64,000 nt of DNA from Lathyrus oleraceus (GCF_024323335.1 NC_066581.1:223949039-224013038); one strand, 5' to 3'. Positions 36,058 through 48,353 are shown, counted from the stretch's first letter. Made by a program: numbers and translations. Notes: generated from the letters alone by a model not told the origin.

Positions 36058-36834
36058 TCCCCAGTGAAGTCACCAACAGACGAATTCGGTATCTTATCCC
36101 TGCAGAGCTGATCAGAGTGTTGGATTCTTCAATCCCCAGCAGGTTCTCACCACTGTACTTCCCCAAGCGTTTGTTTCAGAATATACACTCCCCAGTAGAG
36201 TTGACAGTGCCAGATTGTATACCCCCAGCGGAGTTGACAGTGTCAGACTGTATCTTCCCAGCAGAAGTGGCTGCTCCTTAGAGTTCGAGGCCAGATCAAT
36301 AACCCCAATGCCAGATCCATGGTTTCTTTCCTTGAAGCAGAACCTCGGTACCGTATCAGTGTTTTGCTTCCCCTGTTGAGTCATCTCTCGCATATCGTGG
36401 TTGCCAGAACCACTATCGCTTTCCCCAACAGCAGGTGTTCATTGTCGTTCTCTCCCCAGTCAGAATCTCGGTATTTCGTCATTGCTAGAACACCGTGTGG
36501 CGGGTCATTTCCCCACAGAATTCTTTGCGCTGTGCATCTCCAACAGCCTTGCCAGGGTCCAGAAGATGGTGATCATTTCCCTAGTAGATCCCCTTGCCTC
36601 AGCTTGGCATTCTACCCAGCATTTCGCATCCCTGCATGTAGAATCATATTGCATTGCATCCTCCCAAATCGCGTAGCATTTCCATTTTCATGGAGCATTA
36701 CGCCATTGAAAAATTCAAACATACGCATGTAAGCATAAAACATTCTCGGTATCCCAAGTGATAAGCTAGAAGTTGTTTCCAGTACGCAGACTGAAGATTG
36801 TTCATGACCCACCTTGGTTATCCCCAGCAAGTGT
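36058..36834 (+). repeat. Cluster of tRNA-Arg 3'-end-like motifs (B)
   Basis: At least ten copies of a TCCCCAGCAG-like motif occur in about 780 bp. The best, TCCCCAGTGAAGTCACCA at 36058-36075, matches 15 of 18 bases of the tRNA-Arg 3' end and so is nearly complementary to the element's primer site. Others are at 36133, 36189, 36222, 36255, 36369 and 36821. The region is otherwise noncoding. Confidence 0.65.
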
Positions 36835-36896
36835 CATTGGCCCATGCGCCGCCTCTATTATCTTTCCATATTTCTGCCGATGCTGACAGGCATGAA

Positions 36897-37459
36897 GTTT
36901 TCCGGTATCCAGACCGAAGTGGCATTCAGGCCAATTTTCCGGTATCCAGACCGAAGTGGCATTCAGGCCAGTTTTCCGGTATCCAGACCGAAGTGGCATT
37001 CAGGCCAGTGTTCCGATGTTCAGATCGAAGAAGTTTTCGACGTTCAGGTCGATGCGACTTGTGGCATTCAAGCCAGTGTTCCGATATTCAGATCGAAGTG
37101 GCATTCAGGTCAGTGTTCCGATGTTCAGATCGAAGAAGTTTCCGACGTTCAGGTCGATGCGACTTGTGGCATTCAGGCCAGTGTTCCGATATTCAGATCG
37201 AAGTGGCATTCAGGCCAGTTTTCCCGATATTTAGATCGAAGTGGCATTCAGGCCAAGTCTTTCCGATGTTCAGATCGAAGAAGTTTCTGACGTTCAGGTC
37301 GATGCGACTTGTGGCATTCAGGCCAAGTCTTTCCGATGTTCAGATCGAAGAAGTTTCTGACGTTCAGGTCGATGCAACTTGTGGCATTCAGGCCAATTTT
37401 CCGATGTTCAAATCGAAGTCATTTCCAGTATCCAGACTGATGAGCGGCATTCAGGCCAT
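36897..37459 (+). repeat. 37/68-bp tandem array (B)
   Basis: Six short units (37 bp, TTCCGGTATCCAGACCGAAG then TGGCATTCAGGCCAG) and four long units (68 bp) alternate, with a variant last unit. The long unit is the short one with a 31-bp insert that is itself a partial repeat. No unit frame contains a stop, so long ORFs in all three frames are by-products. Confidence 0.85.
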
Positions 37460-37704
37460 GGTTATTTCTGTGTTACCATTTATTTTGGTATCCAGTTTAA
37501 CATTCTTTTTCGATATTCAGACTGACTCTCACCGTACCAGACGGATTCTTCTTTCAAGGCCACCTCTTTGCCGATTCTGATAGGCATTGTCACTTCACTT
37601 CACTTTAGTGCAAATTTTTGGGATTTTATTGTATTCAATTCCTTGATACCTCGAAAGTACGAAAGCAGCTGCCATCTTCTTTCCGGGTCTCCAGTTGATT
37701 GAAT

Positions 37705-37713
37705 AGGGGCAGC
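37705..37713 (+). other. Polypurine tract of element B
   Basis: AGGGGCAGC directly precedes the 3' LTR. C has the same sequence (41161-41169, minus strand); D has a damaged one (TGGGCAGC, 59829-59836). Confidence 0.75.
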
Positions 37714-37932
37714 TGTAATACCCCAAAATTTACCCTTCATTTTTCCTAGAAGCATACGCTTTACACCTCATGCATGCATTCATTTTTAGGTCATTTAACA
37801 TTAGATACATTGCATTTCATCATGTCAATCAGAATTAGATCCAAGAAATTTAAAAAAAAAAAAAAAAAAAAAAGAAAACGAAAAAAAAAAAAAAAAAGAA
37901 AAAAAAAAAAAAAAAAAAACAAAAAAAAAAGT

Positions 37933-37969
<37 letters not shown>

Positions 37970-39472
37970 AATATAACAATTTTTTTTGGACTTGGGTCTC
38001 CCTCATTTGAGCCCACTACCCACAAAAATCAGTCTATAAATACTGAAGTTTCAGTAGAGGAAAACACACTTGGAGTTACACTGGGAGATTCACTGGAGAA
38101 AGATTTTGAGAGAAGGAAACCTAGGAACTACTCTGCAGCGACCTTCAGGCAGCCCTGAGAAGTTCACTCCGCCTCACACAAACCCTAGTATTACTTTGCA
38201 GATCCGGCCGTACCATTCAATCTTAATCAATCTCTCCAATTAGGTTTGCCATATATCCATCATCTTTATGCCTTTAATTTGAATGCTCTAAATGTATGAG
38301 GTATTATGGATGAATTTGATACCCTTTTGATGCATGTGTTTGACAAGAGGTTTAGGCCTCCTACCCTTGATTGCTTTTTGTGAGCTTTTTGTGAATTTTG
38401 ATGGAATTATTCATGTGGTTACATTTTGATTTAGGGGCAACTCTGGGTTACCCTATTTTGTTTCTCTATCCTGTCTTTGTGTTGCCATGGCATTGTTTTC
38501 CCTGGATTTCACCTTGTTTATCTAACCTTTATGTTGAGTTTTCGTGAGGGCTCACATACTCTTGCAGGGATACCATCCGGAGGTTTATCCTGATTAATCG
38601 TATTGACTGATTTTCTTTGATGGTCTAGCTGGAGAGATCTCAGGGTTGCTAATCCTTTAATTGCTGTAACTTCGGATCTTTATCCGTGTGGTAATTTTTT
38701 CCTTTTCTCGTACTTTATCGCTTTCTTAGCTGGAAGACCTCGATAGGAGGCAATGTTTGAGCCCCTTGGTGGCATTTTACTTTGAGATACATGTTTTGTG
38801 TTTTGTATTCATATCCCCACATGTAGCGCGGTTCCTTCGTCAAGGACTGCCTGTTTGCCCTCGAGCATCCCAAACCCTAAAACCCAAAGCAACACGTTTA
38901 CTCCTTCTACTACAGGCGAGTAAGTCTCCAAAGGTCGAGCATCCGGTAGATTGCGTAGTGACGTTGCTCGTCCAAAACCCAATCCATAACCCCGTAGTTA
39001 GCCGAACTACGGCTTGCTCTGATTCTCATTCCAGATGAGATACGTAGGCATAAGACGCGATGTCTTAGCGAGCACACATCCCCTAACCCATAGGTCAGCC
39101 GAGCTACGAAGACTCTGATTCTCATATTCAGATGAGATACGTATGCAGTGGATGCGACATCCGCGCGAGTCATTTCTCTTAACCTTTTTAGTAAATAAAC
39201 ACATTAGGTAAACCCACACCCTTTAGACGAAAACCACAAAAGTGGATCCCGTAGAGTACTACGGATGCGTAGGGGTGCTAATACCTTCCCTTCACATAAC
39301 CGACTCCCGAACCCCAGATTTGGTTGCGAGACCCCGTCTTGTCCTTTCCTTTTTCAGGTTTACTTCGAGCGTTTCCTTTCCCTCCTTTGGGATGAATAAC
39401 GCACGGTGGCGACTCTCCTGTCTTTTTCTTTCGCCAGTTGTTTTTTCGCGCACTGTATTTTTCAGGTTGCGA
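37714..39472 (+). repeat. 3' LTR of element B (lacks last 2 bp)
   Basis: It matches the 5' LTR closely; main differences are the length of the A tract and a small replaced patch near 38155. It ends GGTTGCGA instead of GGTTGCGACA. Hairpin modules are at 38992-39075 and about 39098-39169, and the U5 block at 39405-39416. It could equally be the lost 5' LTR of element D. Confidence 0.85.
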
Positions 39473-39491
39473 GCGACGTCACTACGCATCC
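39473..39491. other. 19-bp filler at a head-to-head LTR junction
   Basis: Between the ends of two opposed LTRs lies GCGACGTCACTACGCATCC. Its central 15 bases (39474-39488) are identical to 40003-40017 inside the adjacent LTR of C. This looks like templated filler from break repair. Confidence 0.6.
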
Positions 39492-41080
39492 TGTCGCAAC
39501 CTGAAAAATACAGTGCGCGAAAAAAACAACCGGCGAAAGAGAATGATAGGAGAGTCGCCACCGTGCGTTATTCATCCCAAAGGAGGGAAAGGAAACGCTC
39601 GAAGTAAACCTGAAAAAAGGAAAGGACAAGACGGGGTCTCGCAACCAAATCTTGGGTTCGGGAGTCGGTTATGCGAAGGGAAGGTATTAGCACCCCTACG
39701 CATCCGTAGTACTCTACGGGATCCACTTTTGTGGTTTTTGTCTAAAGGGTGTGGGTTTACCTAATGTGTTTATTTACTAAAAAGGTTAAGAGAAATGACT
39801 CGCACGGATGTCGCATCCACTGCATACGTATCTCATCTGAATATGAGAATCAGAGTCTTCGTAGCTCGGCTGACCTATGGGTTAAGGGGATGTGTGATCG
39901 CTAAGACATCGCGTCTTATGCCTACGTATCTCATCTGGAATGAGAATCAGAGCAAGCCGTAGTTCGGCTAACTACGGGGTTATGGATTGGGTTTTGGACG
40001 AACGACGTCACTACGCAATCTACCGGATGCTCGACCTTCGGAGACTTACTCGCCTGTAGTAGAAGGAGTAAACGTGTTGCTTTGGGTTTTAGGGTTTGGG
40101 ATGCTCGAGGGCAAACAGGTAGTCCTTGACGAAGGAACCGCGCTACATGTGGGGGATATGAATACAAAACACAAAACATGTATCTCAAAGTAAAATGCCA
40201 CCAAGGGGCTCAAACATTGCCTTCTATCGAGGTCTTCCAGCTAAGAAAGCGATAAAGTATGAGAAAGGGAAAAAATTACCACACGGATAAAGATCCGAAG
40301 CTATAGCAGTTAAAGGGGCAAGAAACCCTGAAATGTCTCCAGCTGGACCGTCAAAGGAAATCAGTCAACACGAATAATCAGAATAAAACTCCAGGGGGTA
40401 TCCCACAAATAAAGTGGGAAACCACGCGAGTGTCTCTGCGAAAGCCATGTGAGCCCTCACAAAACTCGACAAAGGGTTAGAGCAGCAGGATGAAATCAAG
40501 AGAAAATAATGCCATGGAAACACAAGACAGGTTAGAATAAACAAAATAGGGTAACCCAGAGTTGCCCCTAAATCAAAATGTAACCACATGAATAATTCCA
40601 TCAAAATTCACAAAAGGCTCACAAAAAAGGTATCAAATTCACCCATAATACCTCATACATTTAGAGCATTCAAATAAAAGGCATAAAGATGATGGATATA
40701 GGGCAAACCTGATTGGAGAGCTTGATTGAAATTGAGTTGCACCCGTGAGGTTTACAAGTTGAGTTCCCTTCAGGGTTTGGAGGCTGCTCTGAGTTCTCTG
40801 TCAGGTCTTCTCTCACTATCTTTTTCCTCAGGGTTTTGTTCCAAGGAAACCTTAGAGTATTTTGCTTCTCTCCCTTTTTCTCAAGTGAATCTCCCAGTGT
40901 AACTCCAAGTGTAACTCCCCGTGTGTTTTCCTCTACTGAAGCTTTAGTATTTATAGACTGATTTTCATGGGTAGTGGGCTCAAATGAGGGAGACCCAAGT
41001 CCAAAATAATTTGTTATATTTTATTTATTTATTTTATTTATTTATTTAATTAATTAATTAATTAATTAATTAAATTTTTT

Positions 41081-41112
<32 letters not shown>

Positions 41113-41160
41113 TCTTTTTTTTTTCCAGGAAAAATGAAGGGTAAATTTTGGGGTATTACA
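39492..41160 (-). repeat. 3' LTR of element C (1669 bp)
   Basis: It runs from TGTCGCAACCTG to GGGGTATTACA on the + strand. Hairpin modules lie at about 39799-39871 and 39894-39977, the U5 block at 39551-39562, the TATA box at 40948-40955 and a T-rich (A-rich in sense) tract at about 41063-41125. Confidence 0.9.
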
Positions 41161-41414
41161 GCTGCCCCTATTCAATCAACTGGAGACCCGGAAAGAAGAT
41201 GGCGGCTGCTTTCGTGCTTTCGAGGTATCAAGGGATTGAATACAATAAAAGCCCAAAAATTTGCACTGAAGTGAAGTGAAGTAACAATGTCTGTCAAAAT
41301 CGGCAAAGAGGTGGTCTTGAAAGAAGAATCTGTCTGATACGGTGAAAGTCAGTCTGAATACCGAAAAAGAATGTTAACTTAGATACCAAAATAAATGGTA
41401 ACACAGAAATAACC

Positions 41415-42085
41415 ATGGCCTGAATGCCGCTCATCAGTCTGAATACTGGAAATGACTTCGATCTGAACATCGGAAAATTGGCCTGAATGCCACAAGTTGC
41501 ATCGACCTGAACGTCGGAAACTTCTTCGATCTGAACATCGGAAAGACTTGGCCTGAATGCCACTTCGATCTGAATATCGGGAAAACTGGCCTGAATGCCA
41601 CTTCGATCTGAATATCGGAACACTAGCCTGAATGCCACTTCGATCTGAATATCGGAACACTGGCCTGAATGCCACAAGTCGCATCGACCTGAACGTCGGA
41701 AACTTCTTCGATCTGAACATCGGAAAGACTTGGCTTGAATGCCACTTCGATCTGAATATCGGAAAATTGGCCTGAATGCCACTTCGGTCTGGATACCGAA
41801 AAACTGGCCTGAATGCCACTTCGATATGAATATCGGAAAACTGGCCTGAACGCCACAAGTCGCATCGACCTGAACGTCGGAAACTTCTTCGATTTGAATA
41901 TCGGAAAATTGGCCTGAATGCCACTTCGGTCTGGATACCAGAAAACTGGCCTGAATGCCACTTCGGTCTGGATACCTGAAAACTGGCCTGAATGCCACAA
42001 GTTGCATCGACCTGACCGTCGGAAACTTCTTCGATCTGAATATCGGAAAATTGGCCTGAATGCCACTTCGGTCTGGATACCGGAA
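41415..42085 (-). repeat. 37/68-bp tandem array (C)
   Basis: This is the same array as in B, with a different number and order of short and long units, in element sense on the minus strand. It produces reverse ORFs of up to 297 codons that are not genes. Confidence 0.85.
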
Positions 42086-42151
42086 AACTGCATGCCTGTC
42101 AGCATTGGCAGAAATAGGGAATGATAATAGAGGCGGCGCATGGGCCAATGA

Positions 42152-42905
42152 CACTTGCTGGGGATAACAAAGGTAAGTCATGAACAATCTTCAGTCTGAG
42201 TACTGGAAACAACTTCTAGCTTATCACTTGGGATACCGAGAATGTTTTATGCTTACATGCGTATGTTTGAATTTTTCAATGGCGTAATGCTCCATGAAAA
42301 TGGAAATGCTACGCGATTTGGAAGGATGCAATGCAATATGATTCTACATGTAGGGATGCGAAATGCTGGGTAGAATGCCAAGCTGAGGCAAGAGGATCTA
42401 CTGGGGAAATGATCACCATCTTCTGGACCCTGGCAAGGCTGTTGGAGATGCACAGCGCAAAGAACTCTGTGGGGAGATGACTAGCCATGCGGTGTTCTGG
42501 CCATACCGAGACTCTGATCGGGGAAAGAATGGCATTGGAAGCCTGCTGCTGAGGAAAGCTACAATGGTTCTGGCAACCACGATTTGCGAGAGATGACTCA
42601 GCAGGGGGAGCAAACACTGATACGGTACCGAGGTTCTGCTTCAAGGAAAGAAACCATGGATCTGGCATCGAACTCTAAGGAGCAGCCACTTCTGCTGGGA
42701 AGATAAAGTCTGGCACTGTCAACCCCGTTGGGGATATGTAGTCTGGTACTATCAACTCTACTGGGGAGTGTATGTCCTGAAACAACCGCTTGGGGAAGTA
42801 CGGTGGTGAGAAATTGCTGGGGATTGAAGAATCCAACGCTCTGATCAGCTCTGCAGGGATAAGACACCGAATTTGTCTGTTGGTGACTTCGCTGAGGAAG
42901 ATATT
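42152..42905 (-). repeat. Cluster of tRNA-Arg 3'-end-like motifs (C)
   Basis: It is equivalent to the cluster in B. The best copy, in sense TCCTCAGCGAAGTCACCA near 42883-42900, matches the tRNA-Arg 3' end at 15 of 18 bases. Other copies appear on the + strand as CTGCTGGGAAG, CTACTGGGGAG, GCTGGGGAT and GACTCAGCAGGGGGA. Confidence 0.6.
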
Positions 42906-43429
42906 CACGATCATCTGCAGGGAATTTTAAGGAAATGCCCCGAGGGTATCTGTTCTGAATAGACGATCCAAAGCACTTAAAATTTACAGCAATTTTAAAT
43001 GTTTACTAAGCATGTACCTGTAAAGCCCTTATGTGTCATGATGCAATGTTTATCAAAAATTCGGACGTCATTTTTGCAAACAAAACAGTAAAATGAAAAT
43101 GAAAACAGAGATATACTGAATAACATGATTTTATTGATTGAATGGCCTCTGAATAGGCATTTACATTAAGAAGCAATCCCTGGAAAGAGGTAATCGCACA
43201 ATAGATAAAAATAGAAATTAATCTAATGGCAATGTGAAATGGATTTCTATTGGGTTCCAATTCTGCTATGACTTGCCCGTCTTCAAGATCCTCCAGATGA
43301 TCAGCTTTCTGAAAGAGTGATTGGACTGTTTCCTATCCTTCAAAAATTTCCAGTCATTGGCACGAGATGAGATTCAGAACTACTCAGAACGCAGTCATTC
43401 GCTTAATCCCTAACTTTTTCCTGGATCGC

Positions 43430-43620
43430 CCTTTTCGGGTTTTCAATCCACCGGGATACCCATTTTTGCCTAAGTTGCCTTTTCAGGTTTTCAACTTACC
43501 GGGTGTACAATCTTTTTTTATTTTTGTCCCTAATTTTTGCCCGAACCCTTTCATTTTCTTGGTTCGTCGGGACACCCATTTTTGTCTGGACTACTCTTTT
43601 TTACTGTCCAGCGGGTCTAT
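43430..43620 (-). repeat. Array of four A-loop hairpins after pol (C)
   Basis: The same four stems as in B are preserved (GGAC/GTCC, GAACC/GGTTC, TAAGTTG/CAACTTA, GGATTG/CGATCC); most base differences from B fall in loops or between stems. Confidence 0.75.
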
Positions 43621-43621
43621 T

Positions 43622-46600
43622 TTATGCGAAGTATTTTTTAACTGCGTCTGAGTTCACAGGGGAAGTGAAGTTTTCACCATCCATAGTTGCAAGCATTAAA
43701 GCCCCACCATCAAAAACCTTGGTGACAATATACGGTCCATCATAGTTAGGAGTCCACTTGCCCCTGTGATCTGTCTGAGGAGGAAGGATCCTTTTCAACA
43801 CTAAATCTCCGACTTGGAAACAACGAGGACGCACCTTCTGATCAAAAGTTCTCTTCATCCGACTCTGATACAACTGCCCATGACAAATGGCTGCCATTCG
43901 CTTCTCTTCGATAAGACTCAACTCATTGAACCTTGTCTGAATCCATTCAGCTTCGTCTAGCTTGACATCCAACAAGACTCTTAGGGAAGGAATCTCCACT
44001 TCAACAGGTAGGACTGCTTCCATACCATACACAAGGGAGTAAGGGGTTGCCCCGGTCGATGTACATACTGAAGTGCGGTACCCATGCAAGGCGAAAGGTA
44101 GCATCTCGTGCCAATCTCTGTACGTGACGACCATCTTCTGCACAATCTTCTTTATGTTCTTATTTGCCGCCTCAACAGCGCCGTTCTTCTTAGGGCGGTA
44201 AGGGGAAGAATTGTGATGCTGAATGTTGAAGTTCTGACACAACTCCTTCATCATTTTGTTGTTGAGATTAGAACCATTATCAGTAATGATTCTTTCGGGA
44301 ATCCCATAGCGACAAATGATTTCTTTCTTGATGAAACGGGCAACCATATGTCTGGTGACATTTGCGAACGACGCTGCCTCGACCCACTTGGTGAAATAGT
44401 CGATGGCAACAAAGATGAAGCGATGCCCATTGGAAGCAATCAGCTCAATCTTTCCAATCATGTCAATGCCCCACATGGCAAACGGCCATGGCGAAGACAT
44501 CACATTCAGAGGATTCGGCGGTACATGCACCTTATCAGCATAAATATGGCATTTATGACACTTCCGAGCATACTTGAAACAATCTGATTCCATGGTCATC
44601 CAATAATAACCCGCTCTCAACAATTTCTTAGCCATTGCATGTCCACCGGCATGAGTACCGAAGGAACCTTCATGAACTTCCTGCATTAACATGTCCGCCT
44701 CGTGTCTGTCCACGCATCTGAGCAAAACCATGTCGAAGTTCCTCTTATACAGCACATCGTCTTTGTTCAAGAAGAAACTGCCTGCCAATCTCCTCAAAGT
44801 CTTTCTGTCATTGTTGGATGCCCCTGCAGGGTACTCTTGATTCTTCAGAAAGCACTTGATATCGTGATACCAGGGCTTGTCATCGACTACCAGTTCAGCA
44901 GCAAACACATACGCGGCCCTGTCAAGGCGTATCACATCGATCCTGGGAGCATGGTTCCAACGAATTACCTTGATCATGGAGGATAGAGTAGCAAATGCGT
45001 CTGCCATCTGGTTCTCATCACGAGGTATATGATACAATTTTACCGTTGTGAAGAAAGTCAAAAGTCTTCTCGTGTAATCTCTGTAGGGGGCCAGAGTGGG
45101 CTGGAGAGTATTCCAATCACCATTCACTTGATTGATCACCAGAGCTGAATCTCCGAAGATGTCCAGAGTCTTGATTCTCAGATCAATGGCTTGCTCAATA
45201 CCCAAGATACAGGCCTCGTACTCAGCTTCATTATTTGTGCACTCAAAAGTCAAACGAGTGGTGAAAGGCATGTGGGCACCCTTCGGAGTAGTAATGACAG
45301 CGCCAATTCCACTTCCTCTAGCATTGACAGCCCCATCAAACAACAAAGTACACTTTTCGTTTGGATCAGGTCCCTCCTCAACAACTGGCTCTTCACAGTC
45401 TTTTATCTTGAGGAACATGATGTCTTCATCAGGGAATTCAAACTTCATTGGCTCATAATCATCAATCGGTTGCTCGGCAAGGTAGTCTGACAGAATACTC
45501 CCTTTGATGGCCTTCTGTGACGTGTACTGAATATCATACTCTGTTAAAATCATTTGCCAACGAGCGACCCTTCCGGTGAGAGTTGGCTTCTCGAATATGT
45601 ATTTCACTGGATCCATCTTAGAAATCAACAAGGTAGTATGGTTCAACATATACTGTCTCAGTCGGCGAGCAGCCCAGGCCAAAGCACAACAAGTTTTCTC
45701 AAGCTGCGAATATTTGATTTCACAGTCGGTAAACTTTTTGCTAAGGTAGTATATGGCATGCTCTTTTCGACCAGACTCGTCATGCTGTCCCAATACACAC
45801 CCCATCGAGTTCTCGGTCACTGACAGGTACATTATCAGAGGTCTCCCAGGAAATGGAGGTATAAGGATTAGAGGTTTCTGTAGATACTCTTTTATCTTCT
45901 CGAAAGCCCTTTGACAATCTTCATTCCACCTGATAGCCTGATCTTTCCTCAGCAATTTGAAAATTGGCTCACACGTGGTTGTTAGGTGAGAGATGAACCT
46001 TGCAATGTAGTTCAACCTCCCTAAGAAACTACGGACTTGCTTCTCTGTTCTTGGCTCAGGCATTTCCTGTATTGCTTTCACTTTGTCAGGATCCACCTCA
46101 ATCCCTTTTCCGCTAACGATAAAACCCAGCAATTTTCCCGATCTCACCCCGAAAGTGCACTTGTTCGGATTAAGTCTCAGTTTGAATTTCCTCAAACGCT
46201 CAAACAGTTTCTGCAAATTCACCAAATGTTCTTCTTCTGTCTGAGATTTGGCAATCATATCATCCACATAAACCTCGATTTCATGATGAATCATATCATG
46301 GAACAGAGTTACCATAGCTCGTTGATATGTTGCTCCGGCATTTTTCAGACCAAACGGCATCACCTTGTAGCAGAAGGTGCCCCATGGGGTTATGAAAGTT
46401 GTCTTTTCCATGTCTTTTGGTGCCATCTTGATTTGGTTATAGCCAGAAAAGCCATCCATGAAGGAGAATACCGAGAACTGAGCTGTATTATCCACCAAAA
46501 CGTCGATGTGAGGTAATGGGAAATCATCTTTAGGGCTAGCTCTGTTCAGATCCCGATAGTCGACACACATTTGTACCTTTCCGTCCTTCTTAGGTACTGG

Positions 46601-47096
46601 GACGATGTTCGCAACCCATGGCGGATAATTGGTGACTGCTAGAAACCCTGCATCCAACTGCTTTTGTACTTCTTCCTTTATCTTGACAGCCATCTCTGGT
46701 CTTGTTCTTCTGAGCTTCTGCTTGACCGGAGGACAACCTTCTTTGAGAGGCAAGCGGTGTACCACGATGTCTGTGTCCAGCCCAGGCATGTCCTGATAAG
46801 ACCAGGCGAAGATGTCAACGTATTCTTGCAGCAATTCAATCAGCCCTTTCTTCACATTATCTCCCAAAGCAGCCCCTATTTTGATTTCTCTCTTGGCGTC
46901 TTCGGTGCCGAGATTAATCACATCAATAGACTCTTGATGCGGTTGAATAACCCTTTCCTCTTGTTTCAATAACCTGGTAAGTTCTTCAGGGAGTTCACAA
47001 TCTTCATCATCCTCTTCTTCAGCTTGAAAGATTGGATTTTCAAAGTCGAAGCGAGCCATAGCAGAACCGTTATCAATAGGATCCGGTGATGTGCAT
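43622..47096 (-). CDS. pol of element C: RT, RNase H, aRNH, integrase (open)
   Basis: The exon starts after the acceptor at 47097 and stays open for about 1157 codons; the first in-exon ATG is at 47059 (MARFDFENPIF). Counting from 47152, YVDD lies near residue 295, the first RNase H follows, the archaeal-like RNase H begins near 600 with LLFDGAVNARGSG, and the integrase finger is near 810-850. The integrase triad is D near 896 (GIDMIG), D near 958 (TDNGS) and E near 994, with 35 residues between the last two, the usual spacing. A C-terminal region (VGDLVLKRILPPQ, YDGPYIV) completes it. It would make reverse transcriptase and integrase only if spliced to an upstream exon; that exon is a gag remnant. 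No protease is encoded. Confidence 0.9.
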
Positions 47097-47343
47097 CTGC
47101 ATGAGTGATGGTATGTGCTTATGAGTGTGAACAAGAAGTGAAAACTAAACAAAACATTGCCATTTTTTTATTTTGAAAAACTGCAAAAATAGAAAGACAG
47201 GGAACGAAATATTTGAATGCAAAAATACGTCCTTTATTTATGATAAAAAATGCAAGTGTCACATAGATGGGCCCTACAATGAGTCATTACGCCCTGGGCG
47301 GAACGTAAGACTCGGATATGCATGAATAAACAAAGAAAATTAC
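47097..47343 (-). other. Intron between gag remnant and pol (element C), 247 bp
   Basis: The donor GTAATT begins at 47343 and the acceptor ATGCAG ends at 47097 on the minus strand. As in B, the donor overlaps the upstream stop codon and splicing keeps the pol frame. Confidence 0.78.
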
Positions 47344-48353
47344 TCTTCAAGAAGAGTGACTTGGATAATCTCTTCAGAAGACCAATTGTTGATGACTTCA
47401 CCCGGGATCCTCGGACGCACCCAGTTGTCAATGTCACAATCCCTATCCCCATCTTCTTCGTCGACTGCAGAGACTTGACCATACTGAATGATGCCAGCAC
47501 TGGAGAAAGTGATCCGCCCCTGAAGTGTTGTAGAAGTCAAAACTGGCTGATACCCAATACCGAACTTATCTTCTTTCACTGGTAATTCCAACAGACGCCC
47601 CCAACCGGGAGCAACACCTGAATCCACCACAGCCTGTGCCTGCTTAAAGGATGAGATAGAGGCACCCGCTTTAACCTCTTTCACAGACTCTTGGACAGAC
47701 AAATCTTCAACCTGGAGGATACCTTTGTCGAGCAAGGCCTGAATACCCTGCTGTAGTTTCAAACAACCTCCACTCTGAGTGGCACAATCCAAACAACCCT
47801 TCCCACAACCGGGGAAGACATCGGCCTTCAGCAAGCATCCTTTGATATCCAACAATGGAGTCTTCAACTTCAACACATCCTTAATGGACTTGGCTTCTCC
47901 CTCTACCAAATTAACGTTCGCACCACCATGCTGGGGCATGGGATTGTTGACGACATTCGGAGCTGGTGCAAGGTCGATGGCGTTTGAATCTATGAGGTCC
48001 TGAACTACGTGCTTAAAAGCTTTGCAGTTCTCAATATTGTGGCCAGGTGCCCCAGAGTGGAAGCTACACCTAGCGTTGGCGTCGTAACCCACCGGAAGTC
48101 TACCAACAGGAGGAGCCAGAGTGCGCAATTGCACAAGTTGTAGTTGTTGAAGACTAGAAAGCAACTGGGCGTACGACATTGGAAGGGTGTCGAAACGCCG
48201 GTCCATCATCCTTTGCCTCTGTTGATAAGCGGGTCTGTTACCCGGTTGTTGCTGCTGTTGATACTGAGCTGGTTGACGTTGTGATTGTTGTTGTTGTAGT
48301 GGTGCTGCAGCTGGAATGGTCATCCCTGCGGCAGTACCTGTTATGCAAGACAT
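47344..48353 (-). pseudogene. gag remnant of element C (C-terminal part only)
   Basis: The frame starts at an ATG that belongs to the leader in B and D (MSCITGTAAG) and passes directly into TIPAAAPLQQ, the Gln-rich linker after the Gag core. The coiled coil and capsid-like core, about 1.1 kb in B, are deleted. The knuckle CSFHSGAPGHNIENC and the segment up to the splice donor remain and are open. No protease motif is present. Confidence 0.8.

Larger units (their letters stand above)
26769..39472 (+). mobile_element. Element B: Ogre/Tat Ty3/gypsy retrotransposon
   Basis: This 12.7-kb element has two similar LTRs, a tRNA-Arg primer site, gag, intron, pol with dual RNase H, a long 3' region and a polypurine tract. 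It inserted in the copia LTR. No target duplication is found: ATATG precedes it, but the last two bases of its 3' LTR are missing and filler follows. Gag has two stops and pol has stops and a 2-nt deletion. Its leader differs from that of C and D although LTR, gag and pol are near identical to them. Confidence 0.88.

Noticed and set aside
36888..37420. CRISPR-like spaced repeat
   Set aside because: The units are directly adjacent, with no unique spacers or cas genes, and the DNA is plant.
36798..37580. ORFs of 158-260 codons across the B tandem array, and the like in C (41294-42187) and D (58973-59509)
   Set aside because: The 37- and 68-bp units lack stops in every sense frame, so overlapping ORFs in several frames arise automatically; there is no conserved start or domain.
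44108..46516. Antisense ORFs of about 90-160 codons opposite pol in B, C and D
   Set aside because: They mirror the conserved pol sequence on the other strand and recur in all copies for that reason.
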